Shown: piece after piece, positions 1 to 11,425 of the stretch
How positions within the stretch are numbered: position 1 is the first letter of the stretch
Layout of the letters: every line of letters begins with the position of its first letter
Origin: Chinchilla lanigera
Taxonomy: Eukaryota > Chordata > Mammalia > Rodentia > Chinchillidae
Assembly (NCBI RefSeq): GCF_000276665.1
Contig: NW_004955465.1
Span: 7,396,919 to 7,460,918, forward strand
Direction: 5' to 3'
DNA: 64,000 nucleotides
Notes under the pieces: generated by a model
Told to the model about the DNA's origin: nothing
Databases searched by the model: none
Seen by the model: only the letters and a program-made list of their open reading frames with translations
Made by a program: the position numbers and the translations under genes

Positions 1-230
1 GCACAAGCGGAAGTGGGTGCTGCATTTCCATTGTGCACACTATGGTATTCATCCCCTGAAGAAATACATACTGTATTTTATTTCAATTTAATATTCTTTT
101 AATATGTTTGAATTAACACTTTTTCTATTTTTATATTGTTTTAAATTTTTAGTTGAAAGTAATTAAAATCATAAATATTATATAAATACCTATATACCAC
201 AAAATCCCTTGATATAGTGAAAACCCCTGA
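1..230. other. AT-rich intergenic start, nothing recognised
   Basis: After 60 bases of mixed composition the sequence is mostly A and T. I recognise no repeat or gene. Confidence 0.5.
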
Positions 231-325
231 TAAAGAATTAGGCATACTTTAAAAAAAAAAAACCATGATACAGTGAAGCCACAATAACTAAACAGCGATA
301 TAATGAGGGACAACTGTATAGACAA
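200..325 (-). repeat. Possible Tigger-type DNA transposon remnant
   Basis: Phrases such as 'GATACAGTGAAGCCACA' and 'GCGATATAATGAGGGACAA' resemble the terminal part of Tigger-group elements, in which 'tatcgcg' motifs recur next to a 'cctcattatat' end. The match is from memory and partial. Confidence 0.3.
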
Positions 326-2710
326 ATGTATAATTCTAATGTCATCCAGAAGCCAGGGCAATAAGGGAGAGTCCTGCCTTCTGAAGGCATTTTGGCTCAG
401 TGAGTTCCCATAATGAAACCTTCTCAGCCTCTGGAGGACAAAGCAAGAGAGAAAGGAAAACTTCCCAAAGACAGGGTCCCACCTGTCCGCCTCCATCCCA
501 AGCCTCTGTCGCAGTAGCAGGCCCTGATGGGACTCAAAGTCCATAATCTCACGTGAGCCCAGGGGAAGGGCTCTTGTCCTCCTTTCCTTTTTTTCCAGGT
601 GAAGAAGCAGGTTCTACAGCTTCTGCCAAAGGATCTGCTCCCATTCGGGGCCAGTGACCATATCTGTGCTGAAAATCCTTGAGACTTCTTCACCCGCAGG
701 TCAGCTGGTCCTCCATTCACTAAAGGGACTCCAGCCAGTGCCTGGCACCATTCCACAAGGAGTCCATGCTGTCACTTGTGGAAGAGGAAGAAGTATCCAT
801 GCTCCATGCACTCACTGCCCCTGTTGCCAGGGGTCCCTTTGTGTGTGTGCTCATGTGTGTGTGTGTCTTTGGTAGATGTTCCTATGCCTGTTTATCTGCA
901 TGCATTTAGCTCTTTCTTGGTTAAGATTCCATGTTTAGAGGCTTCTCCCACATTTCTCTCAAGCACTTATTGGAGTCAGTAGACCATTGCTGCCTGTTCT
1001 TCTCTGTTTCCAGGAGCTCCAGCTGCCCAGCCAGTAGGTTTTGAAACATTCCTCAATAAGTCTGCAGCTGTCTTTACCCTGGGTTATGATTTGTGTCTGG
1101 ATGTCCTCCCAATGCCACATGCAGTCATGGGGCAGGTTTTTAGAGTTTATGATTGATTCACGGTCCAGTGCTGGAATTATGTATGTGAGTGCTACACCGG
1201 CCCTGGGGCAGGTAGCTTGTATACACTGTAAGGGAGAGAAAGAGGCTGCTTGCCAGCACTCGTCCATTTTTGCTCTTGTTGCTTTGCTATCTTCCGCCTC
1301 CATGAATGGTTGCCCTTTGGCATGTGCCACCCTGCCTTGGAGTCAGCCAAGTATGGACTGAAACCTCCACAGACTGTGAGCAAAATGAACCTTTCTTTCC
1401 TTAATTCTGGGTGTCAGGTATTTTGTCTTAGCAACGAAGGAAAAGTAACCAAGACACCCTGACTCTGCACAGTGGCCCAGGATTTGGTTAGAAAACATTC
1501 TGGACTCTCTCAAAGCAAACAGGAACCATGGGCACTGCTTTGCTGGGCACTATCTGACTCATCTGGAGTCTAAGAAGCAGCACCGATATTTACCTACCCA
1601 GCAGAAGACTGCAGCCTAAACTTATGCAAAATGCAGTACCTGGTTTCCTCATAAACTTGGAGAAAGCCACCTCTTATCAATCAATGGTGGCAGAAGGAGG
1701 CTGAAATAGTTCCTTCTTAGATGCTTGGATAACTTCCTGGAGGAGAGGTTAGGAGGACAGATTTGAGTCTGTCAGCTAACTGAGACTGAGCATGTGCAGC
1801 ATTTAAATGGCATTTAGAGTTAACCCTACCTGAGGTTAAGAGTTGGGCTCTCAGCAGGTAGCCTAAAGTTAAGACACACTGAGGAATCTGCATCTGCACA
1901 GATGGGACTGATCCTCAGATGGCCACCCCTCTATGTCCTCTTTATACCTCCCCCATGTTTCTCCTTCCTCTCTCTTCCCCCCTTGGGATTTAGCACAAAC
2001 CACTCCTCTTCCTTTCCCCCTTCTTTCACCAGTGAATGGCACCCCACAGTCCAGCCCCCATATCTGGCATCCCTTCATTTTGTGAGCACAACTTCAGGGA
2101 TTCGCTTTGTGGGGTTTTTACTTTCTTGTCAGGCATTTGATCAGCTTGCAAATCCGTGCTGACAGCACTTGGGAAAATCCCCTGGGAAACAGTCACCTCT
2201 GCACCCATTTTCTTAGGACAGATGGTGTTTTATGACAGCTTCCAGATTTACCCAGACCTTCTGAGTCTCTGGAAAGATTCAAGTAAAAGCAGAAAGCTTG
2301 TCGCAGGAGGGATAATGTCACAGGTCTGAGTTCCCTTTCAGTTTAACTGCAGATCCCGTTGATTTTCTGCCTGTTTGTGTCTCCTGAATTTCATCTATTT
2401 CTATCCCTATGTTCTTGGGGGAAAGGGCTTCGGAAAATTCCAACGGTGTTTTTTATTTGGAGTAATTCCCTTTATCATGTTTACTGTACATTCTCACTTT
2501 GGCTGTTGGATTTGCTGTTCTCAAGATCTGTATTGCATTTTTTTTAATTTCTAGAAAAGTTTATGGCTGTTCTCCATTTCCTCCCCCCAGATGATAATCA
2601 TTCCAAAGTATCCTCCAGGTTTCATCTTGTCTGCGCTGTCTCTCATCCTGACCATTTACTGTTCTGGGAGAATCTCCTCTTACAATATTCTGTGACAGTT
2701 TGAGAGACTG
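326..2710. other. Intergenic, no gene; short GT microsatellite at 841-866
   Basis: Several open frames of 60-123 codons occur on both strands, but none looks like a known protein and they overlap each other. The only structured part is a broken (GT)n run at 841-866. I see no MIR or L2 piece that I would defend. Confidence 0.5.
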
Positions 2711-2714
2711 GTGT

Positions 2715-2900
2715 GTCTGTTAGTCTGTTTTGTATTACTCTAACAAAGTACTTGAAGCTGAATACTTTACAAAGGAAATAGGTTTATGTAGTTCATAGTT
2801 CTGGAGGTACAGTAACATGGTGCTGGCATCTGCTTTTCCTAAGGGCCTTGTAGTAGATCGGATCACTGGCCAGAGCCCTGAAGAACGAAGTCATATGGTG
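2715..2900 (-). repeat. ERVL-MaLR LTR fragment (MST-like), antisense
   Basis: The opening 'TTAGTCTGTTTTGTATTAC' followed by a 'GGTTTATGTAGTTCATAG' box and 'ATGGTGCTGGCATCTGC' follows the reverse complement of MST/THE-type LTRs. The pyrimidine microsatellite at 2940 interrupts it. The phrase 'AATCTAAACCATAGCA' at 3450-3466 could be its far end. Confidence 0.6.
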
Positions 2901-2937
2901 AGAGAGGAGGAAAGACAATGAAGACAGGTCAGGCTCC

Positions 2938-3014
2938 TTCTTTTCCTTCCTTCCTTCCTTCCTTCCTTCCTTCCTTCCTTCCTTCCTTCCTTCCTTCCTT
3001 CCTTTCTTTCTTTT

Positions 3015-3069
<55 letters not shown>

Positions 3070-3183
3070 CTCTCTCTCTCTCTNNNNNNNNNNNNNNNNN
3101 NNNNNNNNNNNNNNNNNNNNNNNNNNNNNNNNNNNNNNNNNNNNNNNNNNNNNNNNNNNNNNNNNNNNNNNNNNNNNNNNNNN

Positions 3184-3243
<60 letters not shown>

Positions 3244-3245
3244 TC
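2938..3245. repeat. (CCTT)n-(CTTT)n-(CT)n microsatellite with assembly gap
   Basis: A pyrimidine-only strand changes from CCTT units (2943-3004) to CTTT units (3005-3068) to CT units on both sides of 100 N at 3084-3183. The exactly 100-base run of N is a conventional placeholder, so the true length is unknown. Apparent open frames here (Leu/Ser/Phe-rich or Glu/Arg/Lys-rich) are repeat translations. Confidence 0.95.
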
Positions 3246-3440
3246 TTTTGTGATTCTAGAGGTAGAACCCAGGTTCTTTGCACTGAGCTACACTGCCCCT
3301 GCCCAGCCCTTTTAAAAAAACATTTGGAAATGCAATCTCACTAAGCCACTAAGTTGCCTGGGCTGTGCTTGAACTTGCAGTCCTCCTGCCTCAATACCAT
3401 TATAATGAGGACCAAGGTTCCAGCACACCCATCTTTGTAA
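3246..3440 (-). repeat. B1-dID-type SINE, antisense
   Basis: The left part has the antisense ID head ('AGGTAGAACCCAGGTTC', 'GCACTGAGCTACA', 'CCCAGCCC'). The right part is a B1/7SL-like stretch, with 'AATCTCACTAAG' and then 'CTGTGCTTGAACTTGCA' and 'TCCTCCTGCCTCA'. This fusion order is characteristic of B1-dID of squirrel-related rodents. Confidence 0.75.
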
Positions 3441-3469
3441 TATTAAACAAAATCTAAACCATAGCATCA

Positions 3470-5680
3470 TATGACCTTGCCTCATCTTTCTTAAACTGTA
3501 TGTAATCCATTCGAGGACAGACAACTGCTTTTGAAATTCTTCAATGCATGTCTTGGCCAAGCCCTTCACAGAGGATCAATCCCTTGTGAGCTGAGATCTA
3601 ACAAGCACTGCCGGTTGGTGGCAAAGTTGGTGCTCCTTGCTGTGTAGACATGAGACTGGGAGGTAGAGGAAGCCAGCAAGAGGGAGACACGTACAGGAAA
3701 GTAGAGGTGAGGGTCCTGAGAGGAAGAATGAAATCTCAGTCCCTGAGGTTCCCAGTCCAGTCCAAATGGGTCCACAGATAGCTTCATCCTTATTCATGAA
3801 CTTTCCCATTAGAATCTTAAAATAGATCATCCTTTTATGTGAGTTTGTCTTTTTTCAAGCAATTTTTCCAAGAACATGTGCTTCATGATATGACACTGTT
3901 TAGTTCTAGCATCTATTCTCATGTTGGCTTGTAGAGCCCTGATGGTTAACCAACCCATGTGCTTGGCAAATAGATGGAATTTCTCATTTTCACCCTATAG
4001 CTAGACATGGTCAGATGACTGTACAAGTAAAACAAAGACATTTTATAGAACCACAGCACAATATTAAAATCAGGAAATTAACATTTATAAAATTCTAATT
4101 GACAGACCATTTCCAATTTTGTCAACTGCCCCAGTTGTGTGCTTTACAATGACAGAACATCCAAAGTGATATATGAATGTATTCACTTTTATTTTTTAAG
4201 TCTCTCCTTGAGTCTAGAATAGTTATTCTTAAACTTTCTCTTCATTTTTATGACCTTGGCATTTTTTTAAAAATTGACATTTTTTAAAAACACTGTAGTT
4301 TGCAGTTCCGTTTTGATATATGTTGTTTCCTCACAATGACAATCAGGCCGCAATAGTGTAAAAGCAGTCTATGTTCTGTAGGTGCCTCATACAAACATAC
4401 TTAGGGTATTGATTTGCTTCATTACAGGGCTTACTCTGACTGCTTGGTTCAGGAAGTATCTGCCAGGGTTTCCCACTACATAGTTGATATTTTCCCCCTC
4501 TTATTGTCTTAGAGTTACTGTTATTGCAGGCTAGTCTGCCTTGTGTAATGGTGGACAGATAATAAGGGAAGCTTTTAAAAAAAATAGTCTGATCTGTGAG
4601 GTTCTCATGCATCACTTTGATGTGCTAGCTGAGTAGTCATTTAAAGACCATGATGAATATGTTAACTAGTCCTTTTCAGTGCTGTGTTGGTGCTAATAAA
4701 ATGAGAAAGGGACCAAGAGACCCTTACCAAGAAGTTCTTTATTTTCACAAAAGTGGCTCAGTGTACAAAGTAAGTGTAACACAAATGCATAGAAATAGAA
4801 GAGAAACAATATCAAGAGGCTGCTCCAGTAACCCTGGTGATCAAAACTACTAATATAGACTTGACTCATCTTTTCAGCTTTAGCTTTTAGCCATCAAGAA
4901 CATTCTTGGTGAGTTTGCCTAGAGTACCACTGGGTGCAGATATACTTGAAAATTAATGCTACACCCATTCATGACACATTGTTTTTTAAACTCTATCCAT
5001 CTTGGATCTCTGAAAGCTCTGGACCTTTTAAGACCTAAACCCCATTAGGGTGACAGAACTATATTAATCTAGCCCCTAACTCTTAAAAAATAGGTAATGC
5101 TTTTGATTAAAATGAACAGAGCTGATGCAGAATGCAGTGTCCTGAAGTTATTTTTATTTTTACAGTCTTCATCTACAGAGAAGGGAGGAAGACACACATA
5201 AGAATTATAACACCATTTCAAATCCATCAAGGCTGGCTCCTATGGTCCAGGATGAGGTGAAGTGATGAGACACATCTGTTTAGCAGATCTCTCCCAAGCC
5301 CTGCACGGCTCAGAGCTTTTTGTAGTCTCCAGCATTTTTAGCCTGTCCAACTGTTTGAAGATGACTAGCGACTGGAAGTTCAGTGAACATGCCAATCTGC
5401 AAATTTCCTATAGCTAACTGAGGCAAGTGCAAAGAACGTATTGCCAGAAAAAATGGGGGGTTGTAATTCATATGTAACAATAATTCAGACTAGAACAGTG
5501 ACTTTTTAAGGAGCTCTTGTTTGAGAAAATGTGAATTTCCAACCATTTTGAGAATGCAGCTATCCACCACAATCACGAATTTATTTCCCTGGAATGCTCT
5601 TATGAAATCTGCATTGAATCCTGTCATTTAAGTGTATTTTTAGTAGAGAAAGTAGATGAGTTTAAATCTGTAAGTCGCTT
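3470..5680. other. Intergenic, no recognised feature
   Basis: This is AT-rich, low-copy-looking sequence with short unrelated open frames. No splice-framed conserved protein segment and no clear repeat were seen. Confidence 0.45.
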
Positions 5681-5682
5681 TT

Positions 5683-5772
5683 TAAAATTTTTTTTGGTTT
5701 GTTTTTTACCAGCACTAGAGACTGAACCCACATGCTAGACAAGTGCTTTACCACTAAGCTACATCCCCTGGG
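5683..5772 (-). repeat. ID-type SINE, antisense, diverged
   Basis: A T-rich run is followed by 'ACCAGCACTAGAGACTGAAC', 'GCTAGACAAGTGCTTTACC' and 'CTAAGCTACATCCCC', the reverse complement of an ID (tRNA-Ala-derived) head. It differs from the young copies at 9.5, 12.5 and 16.3 kb, so it belongs to an older subfamily. Confidence 0.75.
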
Positions 5773-5779
5773 AAAAATC

Positions 5780-7396
5780 TGTAAATATTTCATGTTTTGT
5801 TATAAAGACCTTCTGTACTTTAATTTTTTAAAAATTTCTCTTACATTTTATTCTAATATATAATTTTGTTTTGCTGTAGGACTTTGCATCTGAAACTTAT
5901 ATTAGATATACAAGATAAATTTAAATATTTATGTTTTTTCTTACATGTATATCCATGTCCCAACATAGTTTTGACAAATTACAGTTACATGAAAATACTT
6001 GCAGTGTATGTAACATTTAAGTAATGACCAAGTGAAATATATAGCTACAGTTTTTAATAAGTAAAATGTAAATGACCCATAATACACAGACAATATGATA
6101 TTCAGAGAAGAAATACAATTATCTAATAAAGCACATTAAATTTGTTCAACTTCATTAATGTGAAGACGAATTAAAACAATGAAGTCTGATGTTTGTAAAA
6201 ATGGATATGATTAAATATAAATTATGTATGATAATATGTTTTGATGAAACTCTGAGGAAGCCAGTCTTGTCACACACTGCTTCTGGGTATAGGAGTCAGT
6301 GCACCATCTATCTACATGGACATTTTGGCAATCACTATTTAAGTTGCTATCACCTCATACTTTGTCTTTTCAATATCTGCCTTAGTTTCCAGGGCCAGAA
6401 ACAATAGAGGTTGATTGTGTGATCTGTAAACTATCTTTACTTTTAAATACTACAATCTGAATTTTACATGAAATAGAGTAGTGGTTGGATAAGATCATTT
6501 TAGTGTTTTACATCTAACCTGTCTAGTGGTTTTAATTGTATTAATTTCTCAAGCAGTGACTACTGGATCTGTACATTCCTCACCAGGGGCATTCTACATT
6601 CATTCTTTCTTGCATTTATGAATAGAAACTCTGTAGAAAGAAGCATAACTAACTACCTAATTTCCTGCAAAATTAAGCTTGGATTAGTTAGAATTCTCAA
6701 AGACTATTTGGCAGACAAAAATCCTTTTATACAGGGTTAGTGAGCAAGTATCGCCCAGTGCAATATTCCTTCTTATTGAAGCCCTAAAAGGAGGGTCAAC
6801 CTGGTCATGAATTCTAGGTATAGTCATCTGTTTTTGAGAACTGCTGTAAGCACTGGGCTGTCTTGCATGTCGTGCGTGGACCTTAAAATATGTAACTCGG
6901 CGCTTCTAAGTACTATGAATAATGAAAACTTCAGAATTCTATCTCCAGATGGTCTTTTCTCCTGCAAAATTATTTTATCCTGAAACGTCCCAGCAGAGCA
7001 CCGATGTTACTATGTGAAACACTAGCAGGAATCAGTCATTCTGAGCTGGGCTGCAGCCAACTCAGAACAAATATTTCTTCTTTTTTTTTTAAACTCCTGC
7101 TGGATCTACTCTCTCTGGTCCTTCAACCTGTTTTATGGAGAACAATTTTATTGAAAGCAGTGCTTTGGCTGTCTGTGATATATAATCATTAATAATGTAG
7201 TTTCACTAACTGGAGACTTTTCTTAGAGATCAAATTTGGTTCAAACCAAAAGTACAAGTCACCTAAGTCCAGTGAAATCTAAAAATTGTGGAAATGATGG
7301 TTAATTTATATAGTTTGAATATATACTCAATAATGGATAAAATTGTACACATGCATATTTTCATGATCTAATAAATCTATTAGTTCTCTTAGTTTT
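5780..7396. other. AT-rich intergenic, no recognised feature
   Basis: No gene-like frame or confident repeat was found here. A few weakly mammal-wide-repeat-like phrases are below what I would call. Confidence 0.45.
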
Positions 7397-7414
7397 GGAA
7401 AACAGATGAGCTTT

Positions 7415-8937
7415 TTCTTTCTTTTTTTTTATTTTAAAGAGAATAAAAACTATTCAGATTTTCAAAGCAAGATGATAGGAAATTGACAATGATTGATATC
7501 TTGCATATTCAAAGTAGTTGCTCAGATTACCAGATATAGTCACGCAAAATTGATCACACAATAGAAGCACTAACTGTTCCTTTCAAAAAACTAATAGAAA
7601 TTAGTAGTACAATTATCTTAGCTATCTTGTGTGCATGCGTATATATATATATATGTATATTCATTTTTTTTTATTTTTTGCTTCCTTCTTTTCTCCTTCC
7701 CCCATCCCAGTTGTTCTTTCCTTTTAAGCAGTTTCTTTCACTTTCACAATATCTATTGTACTTTTGGGATTTTATTTACTTTTTCAGTTTGTTATACAAG
7801 GAAGGCAATATGATGTTTACATATGTGAGTCTGATCTATTTCACTTGTGAATATGGTCTGTATTTGTATCCATTTACCTATAGAAGCCTTGAGTTTAATC
7901 TTTCTTTATAGCTGAGTCATACTCCATTGTATAAAAGTACCACATCTTTTTTTAGCAATTCTAAAATCAACACAGTACTGGCAAAAAAATAAACCTGAGG
8001 ATCTATGGAACTGATTAGAAGATACAGACATAACTACAAATACACTAGACCATCTTGTCTTTGACAAAGGGGCCAAATATTTTCACTGGAAGAAAGATAA
8101 CCTCTTTCACAAATCATGCTGAGAAAACTGGCCTTCCACATGCTGAAGACTAAAACTAGACCCATGACTATCACCATGCACTAAACTAAAGTCAAAATGG
8201 ATTAAAGATCTAAATATTAAAACAGAAACACTAAATCTACTGGAAGAGAAAATAGGTAGAAATCTTGAAGACGTAGGGGTAGGCAGAGAGTTCATGAACA
8301 AAAACCACACTGCATGAGAAATACTTCAAAGAATCAACAAGTGGGATCTTATCTTATTAAAAAGTTTTTATACATCAAAAGAAATCACCAGCAGAGTGAA
8401 AAGAAAACCCATAGAGTGGAAAAAAATTATAGCCAACTGTCCCTCAGACAAAGGACTTCTATCTAGAACATATAAAGTATTTTAAGAAATCAGGACCCCA
8501 AAATTAAAAAACCCAGTCCAAAAATGAGTGTCTCAGATGAGTATACTCTTCTCTGATGAAGAAATACAAATGGCAAATAAATATATGAAAAAATGTTCAA
8601 CATCATTGGTCATTAGAGAAACACAAATTAAAACAACATTGAGATTCCATCTCACCCCAAGAAGAATGGCTTTCATGAAGAAATCACCAATAACAAATGC
8701 TGGCAAGGCTGTGGGGAAAAAGGAACCCTTCTCCACTGTCGGTGGGAGTGTAGACTGGTGCAATCATTGTGGAAATTAGTGTGGAGACTCCTCAAGAAGC
8801 TAGGACTGGAGGTCCCATTCAACCCAGCTATTCCCCTTTTGTGTATTTTCCCATAAGAATTGAAAGCATTTTACCACAGCAATGTGTGTGCATCCATGTT
8901 TATAGCAGAACAATTTGTCATAGCTAAATCTTGGAAA
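7415..8937 (-). mobile_element. L1 insertion with 5' inversion (twin priming)
   Basis: The element sits on the minus strand. From 7955 back to 7415 it is the ORF2 end and 3' region of L1, with the poly(A) read as T-rich sequence at 7411-7440. The rest, 7960-8937, is L1 in the opposite orientation and encodes the C-terminal ORF2 part on the + strand (for example 'PFSTVGGSVDW' near 8730-8760). The two parts are almost contiguous in L1 coordinates and meet head to head near 7956. A target-site duplication brackets the whole: AAACAGATGAGCTTT before 7415 and AAACAGAGGAGCTTT at 8935-8949, with one mismatch. The frames are broken. Confidence 0.85.
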
Positions 8938-8949
8938 CAGAGGAGCTTT

Positions 8950-9479
8950 AAGAGACGATGGTGATGATGATAATGTGGGTGATTATAGTGATTCTTCAGA
9001 GAAGGATCTCTACAAAATGAAGATACCTATAAACTTCTATTTAGGACCTTCTCATTGGTTTGCTTGAAGATGGATTATAGTCTTTCATCTTAGTGATTCA
9101 GAAGCACCTGATTAATCAGAGAATATAAATGTTTCAAAGAAGCCATTTGAATGGAGTTTAGGAGTTCTACTTTGCAGTTGAGGAGGATCCAATATGAGAC
9201 TAATCCTTCTCAAATAACTATTACAAAATATAAAAGAGAAATTATCTGAAGTCCTTGGAGAGTGACTAAAAGCAGCAACTGGAAAGGAGTACACGCTTGG
9301 AAACAGGAAACAGTATAAAGGGAGTTGGGGTTTTTTTTTAGCAGTTTTGTCCCTAAAGGGAGGCCGCAGTCAAGGATGTATTGTTCAACTAGAACAAGAC
9401 AGGAATAAAGATATAGTGACTCAGGAAGGAAAGACAGAGTTTGGGGCTATCAGCAACTGGTCAGTAAGGGGAATCTTGC
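8950..9479. other. Intergenic, no recognised feature
   Basis: No repeat family or coding segment was recognised between the L1 target duplication and the SINE at 9495. Confidence 0.45.
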
Positions 9480-9633
9480 AAAAGTGGCAGTTTATTTATT
9501 TATTTATTTATTTATTATTTTTTTTTTTTTGGTTTTTCTCCGGTACCGGGAACCGAACTCATGACCTTGCGCTTGCCAGGCAGGCGCTTTTGCCGCTGAG
9601 CTAAGTCCCCAGCCCCCCAAAAGTGGCAGTTTA
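9480..9633 (-). mobile_element. Young ID SINE with target duplication
   Basis: The antisense ID body lies at about 9525-9618: 'CTCCGGTACCGGGAACCG', 'CCTTGCGCTTGCCAGGCAGG', 'GCCGCTGAGCTAA', 'CCCCAGCCC'. Read on the minus strand it is tRNA-Ala-like, with an A-box core TTAGCTCAGCGG and a B-box region GAGTTCGGTTCC, then a (TAAA)n tail. The duplication AAAAGTGGCAGTTTA is perfect at 9480-9494 and 9619-9633, so the insertion is recent. Confidence 0.92.
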
Positions 9634-9839
9634 GACAAAAGTTCAAAATTCTTCACATAAAATCTAACCAGGCATTTTCGCTAAGCCTGGACATATGCAT
9701 GCATGAGATAAACTTCAAACTCCATGTAGTTTACATAAAGCTAAAATAACCAAACAGAGATATTCAAACAGTTAGTATGAAGCTAAAATATCTAAACAGT
9801 TTCAGGGACTGCCCCAAAAGGGAAAGTAGGATTAGAATT

Positions 9840-10860
9840 TAGAATTTGAGCTCAGTCAAGTGAATTGACTGCTAAAACAAGTCTACATCATTTGGTGGAA
9901 CATAACAGAATCCATGGTCTCCACAAAACATCATTCATAATGTCCAGTATACAGTACAGGATTGCAACACATAAAATTAAACATGCAAGAGAAAAGAAAT
10001 AAATAGAAAATAGCTCTAAGATGACTCACATATTAAAATTATCAGACAAGTATTCTAAAGCATTCATTGTAACCATGAAAGAACAGTTACAGTGAAGGAA
10101 TATATAGGAAATGTCACATAAGGAAAATATAAATGGGAAAAGAAAATATAAAAAGACAATAATAAAAATTCTATGGCAAAAATAGATTAATAGAATCTAT
10201 GATAAATTTACTGATGGATTTAACAACCAATTCAGGATGATGTAAAAAATATTAGCAGAAATTATTAAGTCTTAAGAACAGGAAAAAATGATTATGTGAA
10301 AAAACTAGCAATGTCTTGGTGGAATAATATCTGTAGCCCTAGCTTTCACAGAAATGAAATTTAAAGATGAAAGAAAACAGAGAATGAGGCAAAATAAAAC
10401 TTTGAAGAAATAGAGGCAGAAAATTTCTTAAATTTGGTGAAAAACATAAAGTGCTTAAGTATTCAGTTGCTCCCTAAGGGAACTAAAAAGTGGATTTGAA
10501 ACTCCAAATTTTCAGGAAAGGCTTCTTTGAAAGAAAAAAAAGATGTTATTTTGATTGCCAGATGGTATTTTATTTGGAGAGGCAGAAAAAAAGGCAAAAT
10601 GAGTAGTTCATCAAAATCTAATAGATGAAATCCAAATCAGATTTTAGTAAACAATTACAAAATCCTAAAACAAAAAAAACAATCAAACAAAAACAACAAA
10701 CAAAAGAAACAAGAACAGAACACAGAATGAAGTTCTTAGTAGCAATCCATAAGAGTCTGTAGGAAGTAGCAAAATTTATAGTCTTACAATGCAAATTTTC
10801 CTCAAAGAGCAGCATTTCAATAGAATAAAGCCAACCTAGAGAGTCTGGTTTAATAGTGAA
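9840..10860 (+). repeat. Old L1 or HAL1 ORF1-like region, sense
   Basis: The A-rich sense strand follows the layout of ancient L1 ORF1, including 'GAAATAGAGGCAGAAAATTT' then 'GGTGAAAAACATAAAG' (10410-10455), as in L1M/HAL1 consensus text. It has many stops and no usable frame. The limits are soft. Confidence 0.55.
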
Positions 10861-10967
10861 CTTCCATAGTATCCAAAGTAGAGTCAGAAGTTGGGAAATG
10901 GAAGAAATTTTCAGAGGTCAACAAAGTTGGTAAGGGTATTTGGGCTGAAGAGGACTTGAGGGCTGTA

Positions 10968-11425
10968 TTAGTATGTTCTTCATAACTATAATAAACTACA
11001 TGAGACACAGTTGCTTTATAAAGAAAAAAGGCTTAGTTTAGAAAAGAAACAGGGGTGTTTGGTCTCGTTGCAGTTGTAGAAGAACAAAATCAAGGAACCA
11101 GCTGGTGGTGGCCCTGTTGCTGTCCAAGTCCCAATATGGTATAGGGTATCAAATGGAGAGATAGACAGAGAGAGAGAAAGAGAGAAAAAAAAAAGAAAAC
11201 AGCAGATATTTCTGTTCTCTCACTCTTCTGATAAAGCAATCAAGTTTTAATATTCATTCACAGAGGCTGTTCCCTGGTGACCTGATCTTAACCCAATCAC
11301 CCCCCAAGAGCTCTAACTCTAAACACTAGTCAGATTGAATTTCCACTTCCTCAATACCTCACAACAGGAATTAAATCTCACCATGTGAAACCTTAGAGAA
11401 TATACTCATACTGCATCCAACCACA
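10968..11425 (-). repeat. ERVL-MaLR LTR, antisense
   Basis: It starts 'TGTATTAGTATGTTCTTC' and passes through a GA-rich patch (11160-11200). It continues through 'CTGATCTTAACCCAATCACC' and ends near 'CATCCAACCACAGC', the usual antisense MST/MT plan. No internal region is attached, so it is a solo LTR. Confidence 0.75.

Noticed and set aside
2891..3283. Glu/Arg/Lys-rich and Leu/Ser/Phe-rich frames
   Set aside because: Both are translations of a pyrimidine microsatellite and an assembly gap.
8107..8310. Minus-strand frame in the inverted L1 part
   Set aside because: L1 coding sense is on the + strand in this part, so the minus frame is a shadow.
9525..9618. tRNA-Ala-like sequence as a tRNA gene
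   Set aside because: Target duplications, an A-rich tail and several near-copies in the window show that it is an ID SINE.
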